Assembly (NCBI GenBank): GCA_022826485.1
Contig: JAJDUU010000035.1
Span: forward strand, 62,001 to 126,000
Direction of reading: 5' to 3'
Origin: Chloroflexota bacterium
Lineage (GTDB): Bacteria; Chloroflexota; UBA11872
DNA length: 64,000 nt
The position numbers and the translations under genes were made by a program. This document shows, one piece after another, positions 46,340-55,982 of this stretch; positions within the stretch are counted from its first letter, which is position 1, and every line of letters starts with the position of its first letter. Below the pieces are notes generated by a model. It saw only the letters and a program-made list of their open reading frames with translations, did not search any database and had not been told where the DNA came from.

Positions 46340-47176
46340 GTGGAGGTCGCCGCCGCCTACGAGGTCTGCGAGCAAATCACGCGCACGCGCGCGGCGAACT
46401 TTTACTGGGGCATTCGCCTGCTGCCGCCGCCCAAGCGGCGCGCGCTCAGCGCCGTCTACGCCTTCGCGCGGCAGATCGACGACATCGGCGACGGCGGCCT
46501 GCCGCCGCCGGCGAAGGCCGCCGCGCTGGCCGAGGCGCGGCAGCGGCTCGAATCCGCCGGCAACGGCGGCGCGGACCCGGTCATCACGGCGCTGCGCCAC
46601 GCGGCCGACCGCTTCCCGGTGCCGCTGGATGCGTTTGGCGATCTGATCGACGGCGTGGAAATGGACGTGCGCGGCGTCACCTACGAGACCTTCGACGACC
46701 TGGTGATCTACTGCCGCCGCGTCGCGGGCAGCATCGGGCGGCTGTCGCTGGGCGTGTTCGAGTCGCGGGACATGGCGCGCGCCGAGCCGCTGGCCGACGA
46801 ATTGGGCGTGGCGCTCCAGCTGACCAACATCCTGCGCGACGTGCGCGAGGACCTGGCGGAGGGCCGGGTCTACCTGCCGCGCGAGGACCTGGCGGCGTTC
46901 GCCTGCGAGCTGCGCACGCCGCTCACGCCGACGCCGGCGTTCGACGCGCTGATCCGCTTTCAGGCCCAGCGCGCCCAGCGGCAGTTCGACATCGGGTTGC
47001 AGCTGCTGCCGTTGCTGGACTGGCGCAGCACGGCCTGCGCCGCCGCCATGGCCGGCATCTACCGGCAGGTGCTGCGGCGCATCGAGCAGGACCCGGCCGC
47101 CGTGACCCGCGGGCGGGTGTCGCTGTCCACCGGGACCAAGGTGCGCGTGGCGCTGTGGAGCCTGCTTCGCGGATGA
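46340..47176 (+). CDS. hpnD: Presqualene diphosphate synthase HpnD
   Basis: TRTRAANFYWGIRLLPPPKRRALSAVYAFARQIDDIGD, QLTNILRDVREDLAEGRVYLPREDL. Confidence 0.9.
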   Translation: MEVAAAYEVCEQITRTRAANFYWGIRLLPPPKRRALSAVYAFARQIDDIGDGGLPPPAKAAALAEARQRLESAGNGGADPVITALRHAADRFPVPLDAFGDLIDGVEMDVRGVTYETFDDLVIYCRRVAGSIGRLSLGVFESRDMARAEPLADELGVALQLTNILRDVREDLAEGRVYLPREDLAAFACELRTPLTPTPAFDALIRFQAQRAQRQFDIGLQLLPLLDWRSTACAAAMAGIYRQVLRRIEQDPAAVTRGRVSLSTGTKVRVALWSLLRG

Positions 47177-48516
47177 GCCGCCGCGTGGTGGTGGTCGGCG
47201 GCGGGCTGGCGGGATGTGCGGCGGCGCTCACCTGCGCCGACGCCGGAGCGCGCGTGACGCTGCTGGAAGCCCGCCGGCGTCTCGGCGGGGCCACTTACTC
47301 CTTCCAGCGCGACGGCCTGTGGTTCGACAACGGCCAGCACGTGCACCTGCGGTGCTGCACGGCCTACCGCGCCTTCATCGACCGCATCGGCGCCTCCGGC
47401 ATGGTCGCCATGCAGCGCCGCCTGGAGATTCCGGTGATCCGGCCCGGACACGGCGTGGCCTGGATCAAGCGGGCCAATCTGCCGGCCCCGCTGCACCTGG
47501 CTCGCAGCCTGGGAGCCTATCGGCATCTGTCGCTTGTGGAGCGCATGCAGCTGGGGCGCGCGTTGGTTGGGCTGATGCGACTCGATTTGGGCGACGCGTC
47601 GCTGGACGCCCAGACCTTTGGTGACTGGCTGCGCGCCCGCGGCCAGTCGGACCGCTCGCTGGAGGCGCTGTGGGACCTGATCGTGCTGCCCACGGTGAAC
47701 CTGCCGTCGGCGGAGGCCTCGTTGAGCCTCGCCGCCATGGTCTTCAAGGTCGGGCTGCTGCGCGACCGGTCGGCGGCGGACATGGGCTACACCACCACGA
47801 CCCTGGGCCGCGCGCACAGCGACCAGGGCTTGCGCGCGCTGCGAGCCGCGGGCGTGGACGTGCAGCTTGGGGTGGCTGTCTCGCGGATAGAAGTCGAGCC
47901 GGGGGGTGAGCTGCGCGTCCGGCGGCAAGGCGGAGACCTGGCGGCGGATGCCGTCGTGCTGGCGGCGCCGCACCCGCAGGCGGCGCGTCTGGCGCCGGCC
48001 GCCGCCGATCCGGACGCGGCGCGCTTCGCCGACCTGGGGGCCGTGCCGATCGTGAACCTGCACGTGATCTACGACCGGCCCGTGATGCCCTATCCGTTCG
48101 CGGCCGGGGTCGGGACGCCGGTGCAGTGGGTGTTCGACCGCACCGAGGCCGCCGGGCTCTCCGAGGGCCAGGCCTTGGCCGTCTCGCTCTCGGGCGCGGT
48201 CGCCTACGCGCAGGTTCCCACCGAGGACCTGCGCCAGCAGTTCGTCGCCGAGCTGGCGCGTGTGTTCCCTCGCGCGCGTGAGGCGCAGGTTCGGGGGTTT
48301 TACGTCACCCGCGAGCACCAGGCCACCTTCCGCCAGGCCCCGGGCAGCCAGGCGCGGCGGCCCGGACCCCGCACGGCGCTGCCGAATCTGTTCCTGGCCG
48401 GTGCGTGGACCGACACCGGCTGGCCCGCCACCATGGAAGGCGCCGTGCGCAGCGGCAACCGCGCCGGGGAGCACGCGCTGGCGGCGCTGGGCCTTTCGAC
48501 ACCGGTGGAGGCCTGA
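47173..48516 (+). CDS. hpnE: Hydroxysqualene dehydroxylase HpnE (FAD amine-oxidase fold)
   Basis: VVVVGGGLAGCAAALTCADAGARVTLLEARRRLGGATYSF; LFLAGAWTDTGWPATMEGAVRSGNRAGEHAL. Confidence 0.9.
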   Translation: MSRRVVVVGGGLAGCAAALTCADAGARVTLLEARRRLGGATYSFQRDGLWFDNGQHVHLRCCTAYRAFIDRIGASGMVAMQRRLEIPVIRPGHGVAWIKRANLPAPLHLARSLGAYRHLSLVERMQLGRALVGLMRLDLGDASLDAQTFGDWLRARGQSDRSLEALWDLIVLPTVNLPSAEASLSLAAMVFKVGLLRDRSAADMGYTTTTLGRAHSDQGLRALRAAGVDVQLGVAVSRIEVEPGGELRVRRQGGDLAADAVVLAAPHPQAARLAPAAADPDAARFADLGAVPIVNLHVIYDRPVMPYPFAAGVGTPVQWVFDRTEAAGLSEGQALAVSLSGAVAYAQVPTEDLRQQFVAELARVFPRAREAQVRGFYVTREHQATFRQAPGSQARRPGPRTALPNLFLAGAWTDTGWPATMEGAVRSGNRAGEHALAALGLSTPVEA

Positions 48517-48601
48517 CCGGCGCGCACCCTCGGGGAGTCGACGCGCGTTGCTATATTCGCCAAACTGCGGATTCCACAGCGACTAGGAGCGTCTGCGTCC
48601 C

Positions 48602-50572
48602 GTGATTCGACGTGTGCCGGACACCGCGTCCGGAGCCCGCCCCGGACCCATGGGCGCCGCGGCGGCCGGCGATGTCCGCGAACGCGCGCGGGCCGTTTTG
48701 GAGCGGGCGCGCAACCAGCTGCTCGAACAGCAGGACGCCCAGGGTGTCTGGCGCGGCGAGTTGGGCACCAACGTGACCATCGAGGCCGAGGACCTGTTTC
48801 TGCGCGAGTTCCTGGGAATCCTCGATGACGACGTTTTGCAGGCGACGACGACCTGGATCCGGCAGCGGCAGCGGGACGACGGCACCTGGGCCAATTTCCA
48901 TGAGGGTCCCGGCGACCTCTCGACGACGGTGGAGGCCTATGTCGCCCTGCGCCTGGCGGGCGATGCGCCCGACGCCGACCACATGCAGCGGGCCGCCGCC
49001 TGGATCGTGGAGCGGGGCGGACTCGAAGCGACGCGCGTCTTCACCCGCATGTGGCTGGCGCTGCATGGCTGGTGGGACTGGGACGAGCTGCCCGCCATTC
49101 CGCCGGAAATGATCTTCCTGCCCACCTGGGTGCCGCTCAACATCTACGACTTCGGCTGTTGGGCCCGGCAGACGATCGTGGCGCTGAGCATCGTGCGGGC
49201 CTATCGCCCGGTGAGGCCCGCAGCCTTCAGCATCGACGAGCTGCGCGCCGGCGTGACTCCGCCGACCACCGCCTCACTGCGCACGTGGAAGGGGTGGTTC
49301 ACCTGGATCGACCGGGCGCTGCGGCGCTACGAGCGGCGCCCGCTGGGCTGGCTCCGCGCCGCCGCGCTGCACCGCGCCGAGTCGTGGGTCATGCGCCGGC
49401 AGGAAGCCGACGGCTCCTGGGGCGGCATCCAGCCTCCCTGGGTCTACTCCATCATCGCCCTGCGCCTGCGCGGCTACAGCATGTCGCAGCCCGTCATCAA
49501 GCACGCCCTCGAAGGACTGGAGCGGTTCACGATCTGGGACGGGGACGTGCGCCGACTCGAGGCCTGCCAGTCGCCGGTCTGGGACACCGCCCTGGCGCTG
49601 GTGGCGCTGGCCGACGCCGGCATGCCCTCCGACGCCCCGGCGCTGCGGCGCGCCGGCGAGTGGCTGGTGGGCGAGGAGGTGTCGCAGAAGGGCGACTGGG
49701 CCGTGCGCCGTCCCTATCTCCACCCCGGCGGCTGGGCCTTCGAGTTCGAGAACCGCAACTACCCCGACGTGGACGACACCGCCGAGGTCATCCTGGCCCT
49801 GCGCCGGGTTGAGGTGACCAACGCCAAGGGCGCGATCGACCGCGGCGTGGCCTGGACGTTGGGCATGCAGTGCGTCGACGGCGGCTGGGCGGCGTTCGAC
49901 GCCGACAACACCCGCACGCTCTGCCGCGCGCCGGCCTTTTGCGATTTTGGCGAGGTGATCGACCCGCCCAGCGCCGACGTGACCGCGCATGCGATCGAGA
50001 TGCTGGCCCTCGAAGGCAAGACGTACAACGCCCGCGTCCAGCGGGGCATCGCATGGCTGCGGGCGGCGCAGGAGCCCGACGGCTCGTGGTTTGGCCGGTG
50101 GGGCGCCAACTACATCTACGGCACCGGCGCGGCCGTTCCGGCCCTGATTGCGGCCGGCGTCTCGCCCGACGACCCGTCCATCCGGCGCGCCGTGCAGTGG
50201 CTGGCCGCGCGCCAGAACGCCGATGGGGGCTGGGGCGAAGACCTGAGGTCCTATGACGATCCCGAAGGCTGGTCGGGCCGCGGCGCCAGCACCGCCTCGC
50301 AGACGGCCTGGGCGCTGCTGGCGCTGGTGGCGGCCGGCGACGACGGGTCCATGACGCGTCGCGGCGTCGGATTTCTCGTCGACACCCAGCGCGAGGACGG
50401 CTCCTGGGACGAGCCGCTGTACACCGGCACCGGCTTCCCCGGGGCGTTCTACATCAACTATCACCTCTACCGGCTGATCTTCCCCGTCATGGCGCTGGGC
50501 CGCTACGTGAACGGCTGGCACGCCGGGCGGCTCACCCGCTTTGTGCTGGACGGGGCCGATGGAACGTCGTAG
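48602..50572 (+). CDS. shc: Squalene-hopene cyclase
   Basis: Repeated QW-type motifs (QRQRDDGTWANFHEGPGDLSTTVEAYVALRLAG, QNADGGWGED); DVDD catalytic motif in NYPDVDDTAEV. Confidence 0.96.
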   Translation: MIRRVPDTASGARPGPMGAAAAGDVRERARAVLERARNQLLEQQDAQGVWRGELGTNVTIEAEDLFLREFLGILDDDVLQATTTWIRQRQRDDGTWANFHEGPGDLSTTVEAYVALRLAGDAPDADHMQRAAAWIVERGGLEATRVFTRMWLALHGWWDWDELPAIPPEMIFLPTWVPLNIYDFGCWARQTIVALSIVRAYRPVRPAAFSIDELRAGVTPPTTASLRTWKGWFTWIDRALRRYERRPLGWLRAAALHRAESWVMRRQEADGSWGGIQPPWVYSIIALRLRGYSMSQPVIKHALEGLERFTIWDGDVRRLEACQSPVWDTALALVALADAGMPSDAPALRRAGEWLVGEEVSQKGDWAVRRPYLHPGGWAFEFENRNYPDVDDTAEVILALRRVEVTNAKGAIDRGVAWTLGMQCVDGGWAAFDADNTRTLCRAPAFCDFGEVIDPPSADVTAHAIEMLALEGKTYNARVQRGIAWLRAAQEPDGSWFGRWGANYIYGTGAAVPALIAAGVSPDDPSIRRAVQWLAARQNADGGWGEDLRSYDDPEGWSGRGASTASQTAWALLALVAAGDDGSMTRRGVGFLVDTQREDGSWDEPLYTGTGFPGAFYINYHLYRLIFPVMALGRYVNGWHAGRLTRFVLDGADGTS

Positions 50573-50608
50573 CTTTTTCGTGCCGGCTCGGGGACAGGAG
50601 ACCTAAGC

Positions 50609-51619
50609 ATGGGCGTACCCCTGCGACAGACGATCACCGTTGCGCGCTATCTGATGACGCAGCGGCTGCGCGGTCGCGAGAAATTTCCGCTGATCGTCGA
50701 GCTCGAGCCGCTCTACGCCTGCAATCTGGCCTGCGCCGGCTGCGGAAAGATCCAGCACCCGGTCGCGACGCTGCGCAAGCGCATGCCCGTCGAGCAGGCG
50801 GTGGCTGCGGTCGAGGAATGCGGCGCGCCGATGGTGTCCATCGCCGGCGGCGAACCGCTGGTGCATCCGGAGATTCACAAGATCGCCGACGAGCTCGTGC
50901 GGCGCGGCAAGTTCGTCTACCTCTGCACCAACGCGCTGCTGCTCGAACGCAAGCTCTCGCTCTTCACTCCGTCGCCCTACTTCGCCTTCGCCATTCACAT
51001 CGACGGCTTGCGCGAGCGGCACGACGAGTCGGTGTGTCAGGAAGGCGTGTTCGACAAGGCGGTGGAGGCCATCAAGGCGGCCAAGCACGCCGGCTTCCGC
51101 GTGACTACCAACACCACTTTCTTCACCCACGACACCCCGGACAACGTGCGCGCGGTCCTGGACTTCCTCAACGACGAGCTGGAAGTGGACCACATGATGA
51201 TCTCCCCCGGATACGCCTACGAGAAGGCGCCGGACCAGGAGCACTTCCTGCCGGTGGAGCAGACGCGGCGGCTCTTCCGCGAGGCTTTTCGCGGCGGCGG
51301 ACGCAAGCGCTGGCGGCTCAATCACAGCCCGCTCTTCCTCGACTTCCTGGAAGGCAAGGTGGACTACGACTGCACCGCCTGGGGCATTCCCAGCTACTCG
51401 ATCTTCGGCTGGCAGCGGCCCTGCTACCTCATGGCGGACGGTTACGTCGAGACGTACAAGGAGCTGATCGAGACCACGGACTGGGACAGCTACGGTCGCG
51501 GGCGCGATGAGCGCTGCGACAACTGCATGGCGCACTGCGGCTACGAGCCAACCGCCGTGGCCGCCACGGGCAGTTCCCTGCGCGAGTCCCTGCGGGCGTT
51601 TGCCTCGGCGCTGAACTAG
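50609..51619 (+). CDS. hpnH: Radical SAM HpnH, adenosyl-hopene synthase
   Basis: LEPLYACNLACAGCGKIQHP CxxxCxxC; MPVEQAVAAVEECGAPMVSIAGGEPLVHPEI; directly follows shc. Confidence 0.94.
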   Translation: MGVPLRQTITVARYLMTQRLRGREKFPLIVELEPLYACNLACAGCGKIQHPVATLRKRMPVEQAVAAVEECGAPMVSIAGGEPLVHPEIHKIADELVRRGKFVYLCTNALLLERKLSLFTPSPYFAFAIHIDGLRERHDESVCQEGVFDKAVEAIKAAKHAGFRVTTNTTFFTHDTPDNVRAVLDFLNDELEVDHMMISPGYAYEKAPDQEHFLPVEQTRRLFREAFRGGGRKRWRLNHSPLFLDFLEGKVDYDCTAWGIPSYSIFGWQRPCYLMADGYVETYKELIETTDWDSYGRGRDERCDNCMAHCGYEPTAVAATGSSLRESLRAFASALN

Positions 51620-51689
51620 CCCCTGGCGACCGGTCGTCGTTTCGGCCGCGGCCAGGCTGGCGTTTCGAGCAGCGCGGGGAATCCAAGGG

Positions 51690-52625
51690 CGCGGCGGCGT
51701 CTTCCGGCACTTTAGATTTCTCGCTTCGCTCGAAATGACATAGGGGGTGTTCGGAGGATCTGTGATGCAAGTCGAGGGTGTTCAAGCCGTCGCGGCGGGC
51801 CACTCGATCCAAGGCAATCCCACGTCGCACCGGCGCTCCCCCGTCACCCCGGCGAAGGCCGGGGTCCAGGTCGACCCGACGCGCTTGAGACCCGGACTGG
51901 ATTCCGGCCTTCGCCGGAATGACGGACGGGCGGCAGGCGCTTCGCCGAAATGACGGAGGGGTTGCGTAATGGGCTCGCTTTGCGGGGACAGGGTCCGCCG
52001 GAATGAGGGAGGGGGCGGGGCCGTTGGGAGTTGACGGGCGTTGTGCCTCCTCGGCAGCGCCTTAGATTCCTCACTGCGTTCGGAATGACAGAGGGGGTGT
52101 TCCAGCCGCTGCGGCGGGCCACTCGATCCAAGGCAATCCCACGTCGCACCGGCGCTCCCCCGTCACCCCGGCGAAGGCCGGGGTCCAGGTCCGCCCGGCG
52201 CGCCGGAGACTCGGACTGGATTCCGGCCTCCGCCGGAATGACGGACGAGGCAGGCTCTTCGCCGGAATGTGGGCGGGGGCGGGGCTGTTGGGAGTTGACG
52301 GGCGTTGTGCCTCCTCGGCAGCGCCTTAGATTCCTCACTGCGTTCGGAATGACAGAGGGGTGGTTCCAGCCGCTGCGGCGGGCCACTTGATCCAAGGCAA
52401 TCCCACGTCGCACCGGCGCTCCCCCGTCACCCCGGCGAAGGCCGGGGTCCAGGTCCACGCGACGCGCTGGTGACCCGGACTGGATTCCCGCCTACGCCGG
52501 AATGACGGACGGGGCAGGCGCTTCGCCGGGATGACGGAGGGATTACGCAAAGGTCTCCCGGCGCGGGGACAGGCTCCGCCGGAATGACGGACGGGCGGCT
52601 GGCGCTTCTTCGGAATGGCGGGCCG
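51690..52625. repeat. Long tandem composite repeat array
   Basis: GCGGCGGGCCACTCGATCCAAGGCAATCCCACGTCGCACCGGCGCTCCCCCGTCACCCCGGCGAAGGCCGGGGTCCAGGTC recurs near 51787, 52105 and 52373. Confidence 0.92.
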
Positions 52626-52653
52626 GCGGCTTCTCCGGCGACGTGGGGATTTC

Positions 52654-53121
52654 CTAGGGCGCAGGACGGCTCCCGGGTCCTGGCGGCGGCGGCGAGCCAC
52701 CGGCCTGGCCCTGTCCTCGGCGGAACACCAGCCACGACACGCTGGTCGAGATGGCCGCGGTGATGAGGGCTCCCAGCAGGGCCCAGCCGAAGCTCTCGAC
52801 GTAGATCGGTGGAATGATCTGTCCGGCCAGCCAGAACATGAACGCGCCCACGACGAAGTGCCCGAACCCCAGCGTCAGGACCATGAAGCAGCAGGTGAGC
52901 GGCAGCGTGGCCAGGTACATCAGCGGACGCACGTAGACGTTCAGCGCCGCCAGCACCGCCGAGAACGCCGCCGCCGTCGCCCAGTACATCAGGGACCCGG
53001 TCTCCGGCAGCCGGACATACGGGTCCAGCAGCAGCGCGGTGAGCAAGACGCCCAGGAACGCCCCGGCCCAATGCACGGCGAACTGGTGGACCGTGCGCTC
53101 GAAGTTCCAGCGCACCCGCAC
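52654..53121 (-). CDS. Phage-holin-4-like/DUF360 family membrane protein
   Basis: LNVYVRPLMYLATLPLTCCFMVLTLGFGHFVVGAFMFWLAGQIIPPIYVESFGWALLGALITAAIS. Confidence 0.75.
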   Translation of the reverse strand: MRVRWNFERTVHQFAVHWAGAFLGVLLTALLLDPYVRLPETGSLMYWATAAAFSAVLAALNVYVRPLMYLATLPLTCCFMVLTLGFGHFVVGAFMFWLAGQIIPPIYVESFGWALLGALITAAISTSVSWLVFRRGQGQAGGSPPPPGPGSRPAP

Positions 53122-53135
53122 TGGGGGTTGGCCGT

Positions 53136-53258
53136 TTACGACGCGGCCGCCGGCGGGTCAGCGAGCCTCAGGAGCGCCTTGCCCTCGGTCGGCTCGGGGA
53201 TGGGCGCGCCATGGGGCCGGCCGGCGAGTACGAAACGCCGATTCAACGGTTGCGTCAT
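53136..53258 (-). pseudogene. N-terminal remnant of a medium-chain NADP-dependent oxidoreductase-like gene
   Basis: MTQPLNRRFVLAGRPHGAPIPEPTEGKALLRLADPPAAAS, 40 aa only. Confidence 0.4.
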
Positions 53259-53407
53259 GGGCGGCTCCAGGCGGCGCGGGCGAGCCATGGTACCCGCGGC
53301 GCCGCGGCGAATTGCATAGAATCTGCATAAGCGCTGCACCAGCGCTCAATCGGTTCCACATAGCATTCAATGGGCTGGTGCGATTGCCGCACCCAGGGAG
53401 GACCATT

Positions 53408-54106
53408 GTGAGCGGATCGGTGCGCCTGGCGAACGGGCGCCCCGCGGCGGTTCGAGGCGAGCCGTCCCACGCACGGCTGCTGCTGCGCGACGCGCGGCCG
53501 GGCGACCGGGCGCAGGCGGGGACGCTGCTGCGCGAGGCGTTGACGCCGGGGCTCGCGGATGCCGTATTCGGACTGGGCGCGGCCGGCGCCTCGACCTACC
53601 TGGAGCGCCTCTTCGCGCGCCGGGGCACCCTGTGGAGCTATGACATCACCACGCTGGCCGAGCTCGACGGCCAGGTCGTCGGCCTGGTGTCGCACGCGCC
53701 GTGGGCGGTGCTGGCCCAGCGGCGGTGGGCCACCCTGTGGAGCTATCTGCGCGCCTACGGTCCGTTGGCGCTGCTCAAGCTCATCCCGCGGATCCGCGCT
53801 CTGATGCACGCCAGTCCCGCGGTGCCGCCGGACCACTGGTTCATTCCCTGCCTGGCGGTTTCGCCCAAGCATCGCGGCAATGGCGTGGCGCACGCCTTGC
53901 TGCAGACGGTGTACCGGCACGCCGAGACGCACGCCCCGGCGTGCAGCCTCTACGTGCCGACCAGCAACGCGGCGGCCCGCGAGTTCTACGATCGCGCGGG
54001 CTACGTGGAGCGTGACGGCGCGGCTTCGGAGGCGCTCCGGCGGCTCGCCGGCGTGGACGGTCGGGTGCGTTTCGAGCGGACCCTCGCCGGCGGCCGACCC
54101 GAGTAG
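53408..54106 (+). CDS. GNAT-family N-acetyltransferase
   Basis: Start GTG with GGAGG upstream; ARLLLRDARPGDRAQAGTLLREAL, IPCLAVSPKHRGNGVAHALLQTVYRHAE. Confidence 0.85.
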   Translation: MSGSVRLANGRPAAVRGEPSHARLLLRDARPGDRAQAGTLLREALTPGLADAVFGLGAAGASTYLERLFARRGTLWSYDITTLAELDGQVVGLVSHAPWAVLAQRRWATLWSYLRAYGPLALLKLIPRIRALMHASPAVPPDHWFIPCLAVSPKHRGNGVAHALLQTVYRHAETHAPACSLYVPTSNAAAREFYDRAGYVERDGAASEALRRLAGVDGRVRFERTLAGGRPE

Positions 54107-54143
54107 CGACGCTCCGGCGAGCACACCCGGCCGCCGGGCGCGA

Positions 54144-54392
54144 CTAGCGTCCGCGCGACGAGGGCCGCCAGGCCATCTTCATGTAGCGGTCGCCCTGCGC
54201 GAGTTCGTCCAGCATTTGCGCCAAGCGCCGCAGCTTCGTCGGCTCGCGCTTGGCCTGCGTGATCCAGCCCAGGTAGTCGTTGCGCTGATACGGCGGCCGC
54301 TGTCGGTATGCCTCCATGAGGCCGTGGTCCAGCAACGCGCGCTCCACGAACTCGGGCATTGGGTTCAGGGGTCGCTTCAGCGTCACGGTCAC
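54144..54392 (-). CDS. YdeI/OmpD-associated (OmdA)-like short protein
   Basis: PEFVERALLDHGLMEAYRQRPPYQRNDYLGWITQAKREPTKLRRLAQMLDELAQGDR. Confidence 0.75.
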   Translation of the reverse strand: MTVTLKRPLNPMPEFVERALLDHGLMEAYRQRPPYQRNDYLGWITQAKREPTKLRRLAQMLDELAQGDRYMKMAWRPSSRGR

Positions 54393-54676
54393 CGCCGGCG
54401 CGCCGTGGTGCGATTGGAGACGAATGATACGCCGCGCTTTGCCTGGAGGAGGGGCCTCGCCCAGGAGTCTTCGCTCTCGGCCCTGCCCATTCCCTCAGCC
54501 TGAAGGGGCGGGCCAGCGCCTCCCCCTGTCTCAGACCGGGGTGAGGTCAACGCTCAGCGGCGCCTTTGGAAAACCGCCGGAGTCCTGTACCATGCCCGCC
54601 CCTGGCAGCGGGAGGCGCCAGTGTCGACGGCGTCTCTCCGCGCGCGAAAATCCGGCCCCAGCAGCGGGAGGCGCCT

Positions 54677-55920
54677 GTGAGCACGGCTCGTCGTTCCTTG
54701 GCGCCGTTCCCTGTCGACCCGCCGCGGCTCGAGCGACGGCAGATATTTCGCCTGGGCGCGGGGGCCGTGCTCGGCGGCGCGCTGAGCGTGGGGCCGGCCA
54801 GGCTGGTAGCCCAGCAACGCGACCCGTGGTTTGTCTTCGTGTCGGAGCACCGGGCCGACCTCGGGTATATCGTTGAAGACAGCCGCCAGGGCCAATTCGC
54901 CTCGACCTACACGGCGCTTGGCGGCAGCACCGTCGCGGGACCGGCACGGCGGCGGCGAGCCTTGGGGTAAGCGGCGACCTCGCGGACGCCTACCACGCTT
55001 TCGGCAACTGGCCCGTTCTGGGCGCGCCGACGTCGCCGCCGGTGCGCGTGCAGGGCGTGGTTCTGCAACGATTCGACAACGCCGTCATTTCCCTGCCCGA
55101 TTCAGGTGGACCCCAGAACGCCGAGTTGGTCCCGGCGCCGCTCTATCTGCAGGCGGCGGGCTACTTTCCAGAGACTCCGTTCCTGCCCCGCGCGCTGCCG
55201 GTGTATCCCATGGAGGCGCCGCCGGTGATCCGCCACGGGGACCCCACGCAGCCATATGTCTTCATCACGCTCGACGACTGCTGGGACCCGGAACTGACCA
55301 GCCGCGCGCTCGACATTGCGCGCGACGAGCGCATCAAGATCACCTTCTTCCCCGTCGGGGCGGAGCTGCAGAAGACGCCGGCCCTCTGGCGCCGCGCCGT
55401 CGTCGAGGGGCACTCGATCGAAAACCACACGCATTTGCATCTGCCGCTGCCGCAGTTCACGGATGACCGGATCCGCTGGGAGCTGGCCGAGGCCCGCCGT
55501 CAGCTCAATGGCGTGCTCGGCTACGAGTATCCGCAGCGCTTCATGCGGCCGCCGGAGGGCGCGGGGATTCCCGACGCTCGGAGCCGCCTGGTGCGGCTAT
55601 CGCAGGCGGCCGGGCTGCACATCGCCATGTGGACGGCCGACTCCAAGGGGTGGCACTACCCCCGGGATGGCAGCGCCCGCGCGCGGGACTTTGTGCTGGG
55701 CAACCTCTCCGACCATTTCACGCCTGGGGCGATCCTGCTGCTGCACGCCCTGGAGAGCGACCTGGCGGCGCTGCCGCGCCTCGCGCGCGAAATCCACGGC
55801 GCCGGCCTTCAGAGCGTGAACCTGCGCGACCAGCTGCATCTGCCCGGCCAAAAGATTGGCAACGGCGATCCGTTGTCAACGTGTCCCGAGCCCCTCCCCG
55901 ATGCGGTTGAGTGGTGCTGA
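54677..55920 (+). pseudogene. Polysaccharide-deacetylase-family protein, apparently frameshifted near 54935-54960
   Basis: Frame 2 MSTARRSLAPF..GQFASTYTALGGSTVAG then frame 1 TGTAAASLGVSGDLADAYHAFGNWPVLGAPTSPPVRVQGVVLQRFDNAV...FITLDDCWDPELTSRALDIARDERIKITFFPVGAEL. Confidence 0.7.
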
Positions 55921-55982
55921 GGCTCCAACGCGCCCGGACGAAACCGCCGTCTAGCTGACGTCGAGAACGCGCGCTCAGGCGA

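Noticed and set aside
51690-52625. Possible CRISPR array
   Set aside because: Units are long, variable-length mosaic modules, not 25-40 bp direct repeats with unique spacers; no cas genes nearby.
54935-54960. Programmed ribosomal frameshift in the deacetylase gene
   Set aside because: No slippery heptamer or downstream pseudoknot evident; an indel or gene decay is simpler.
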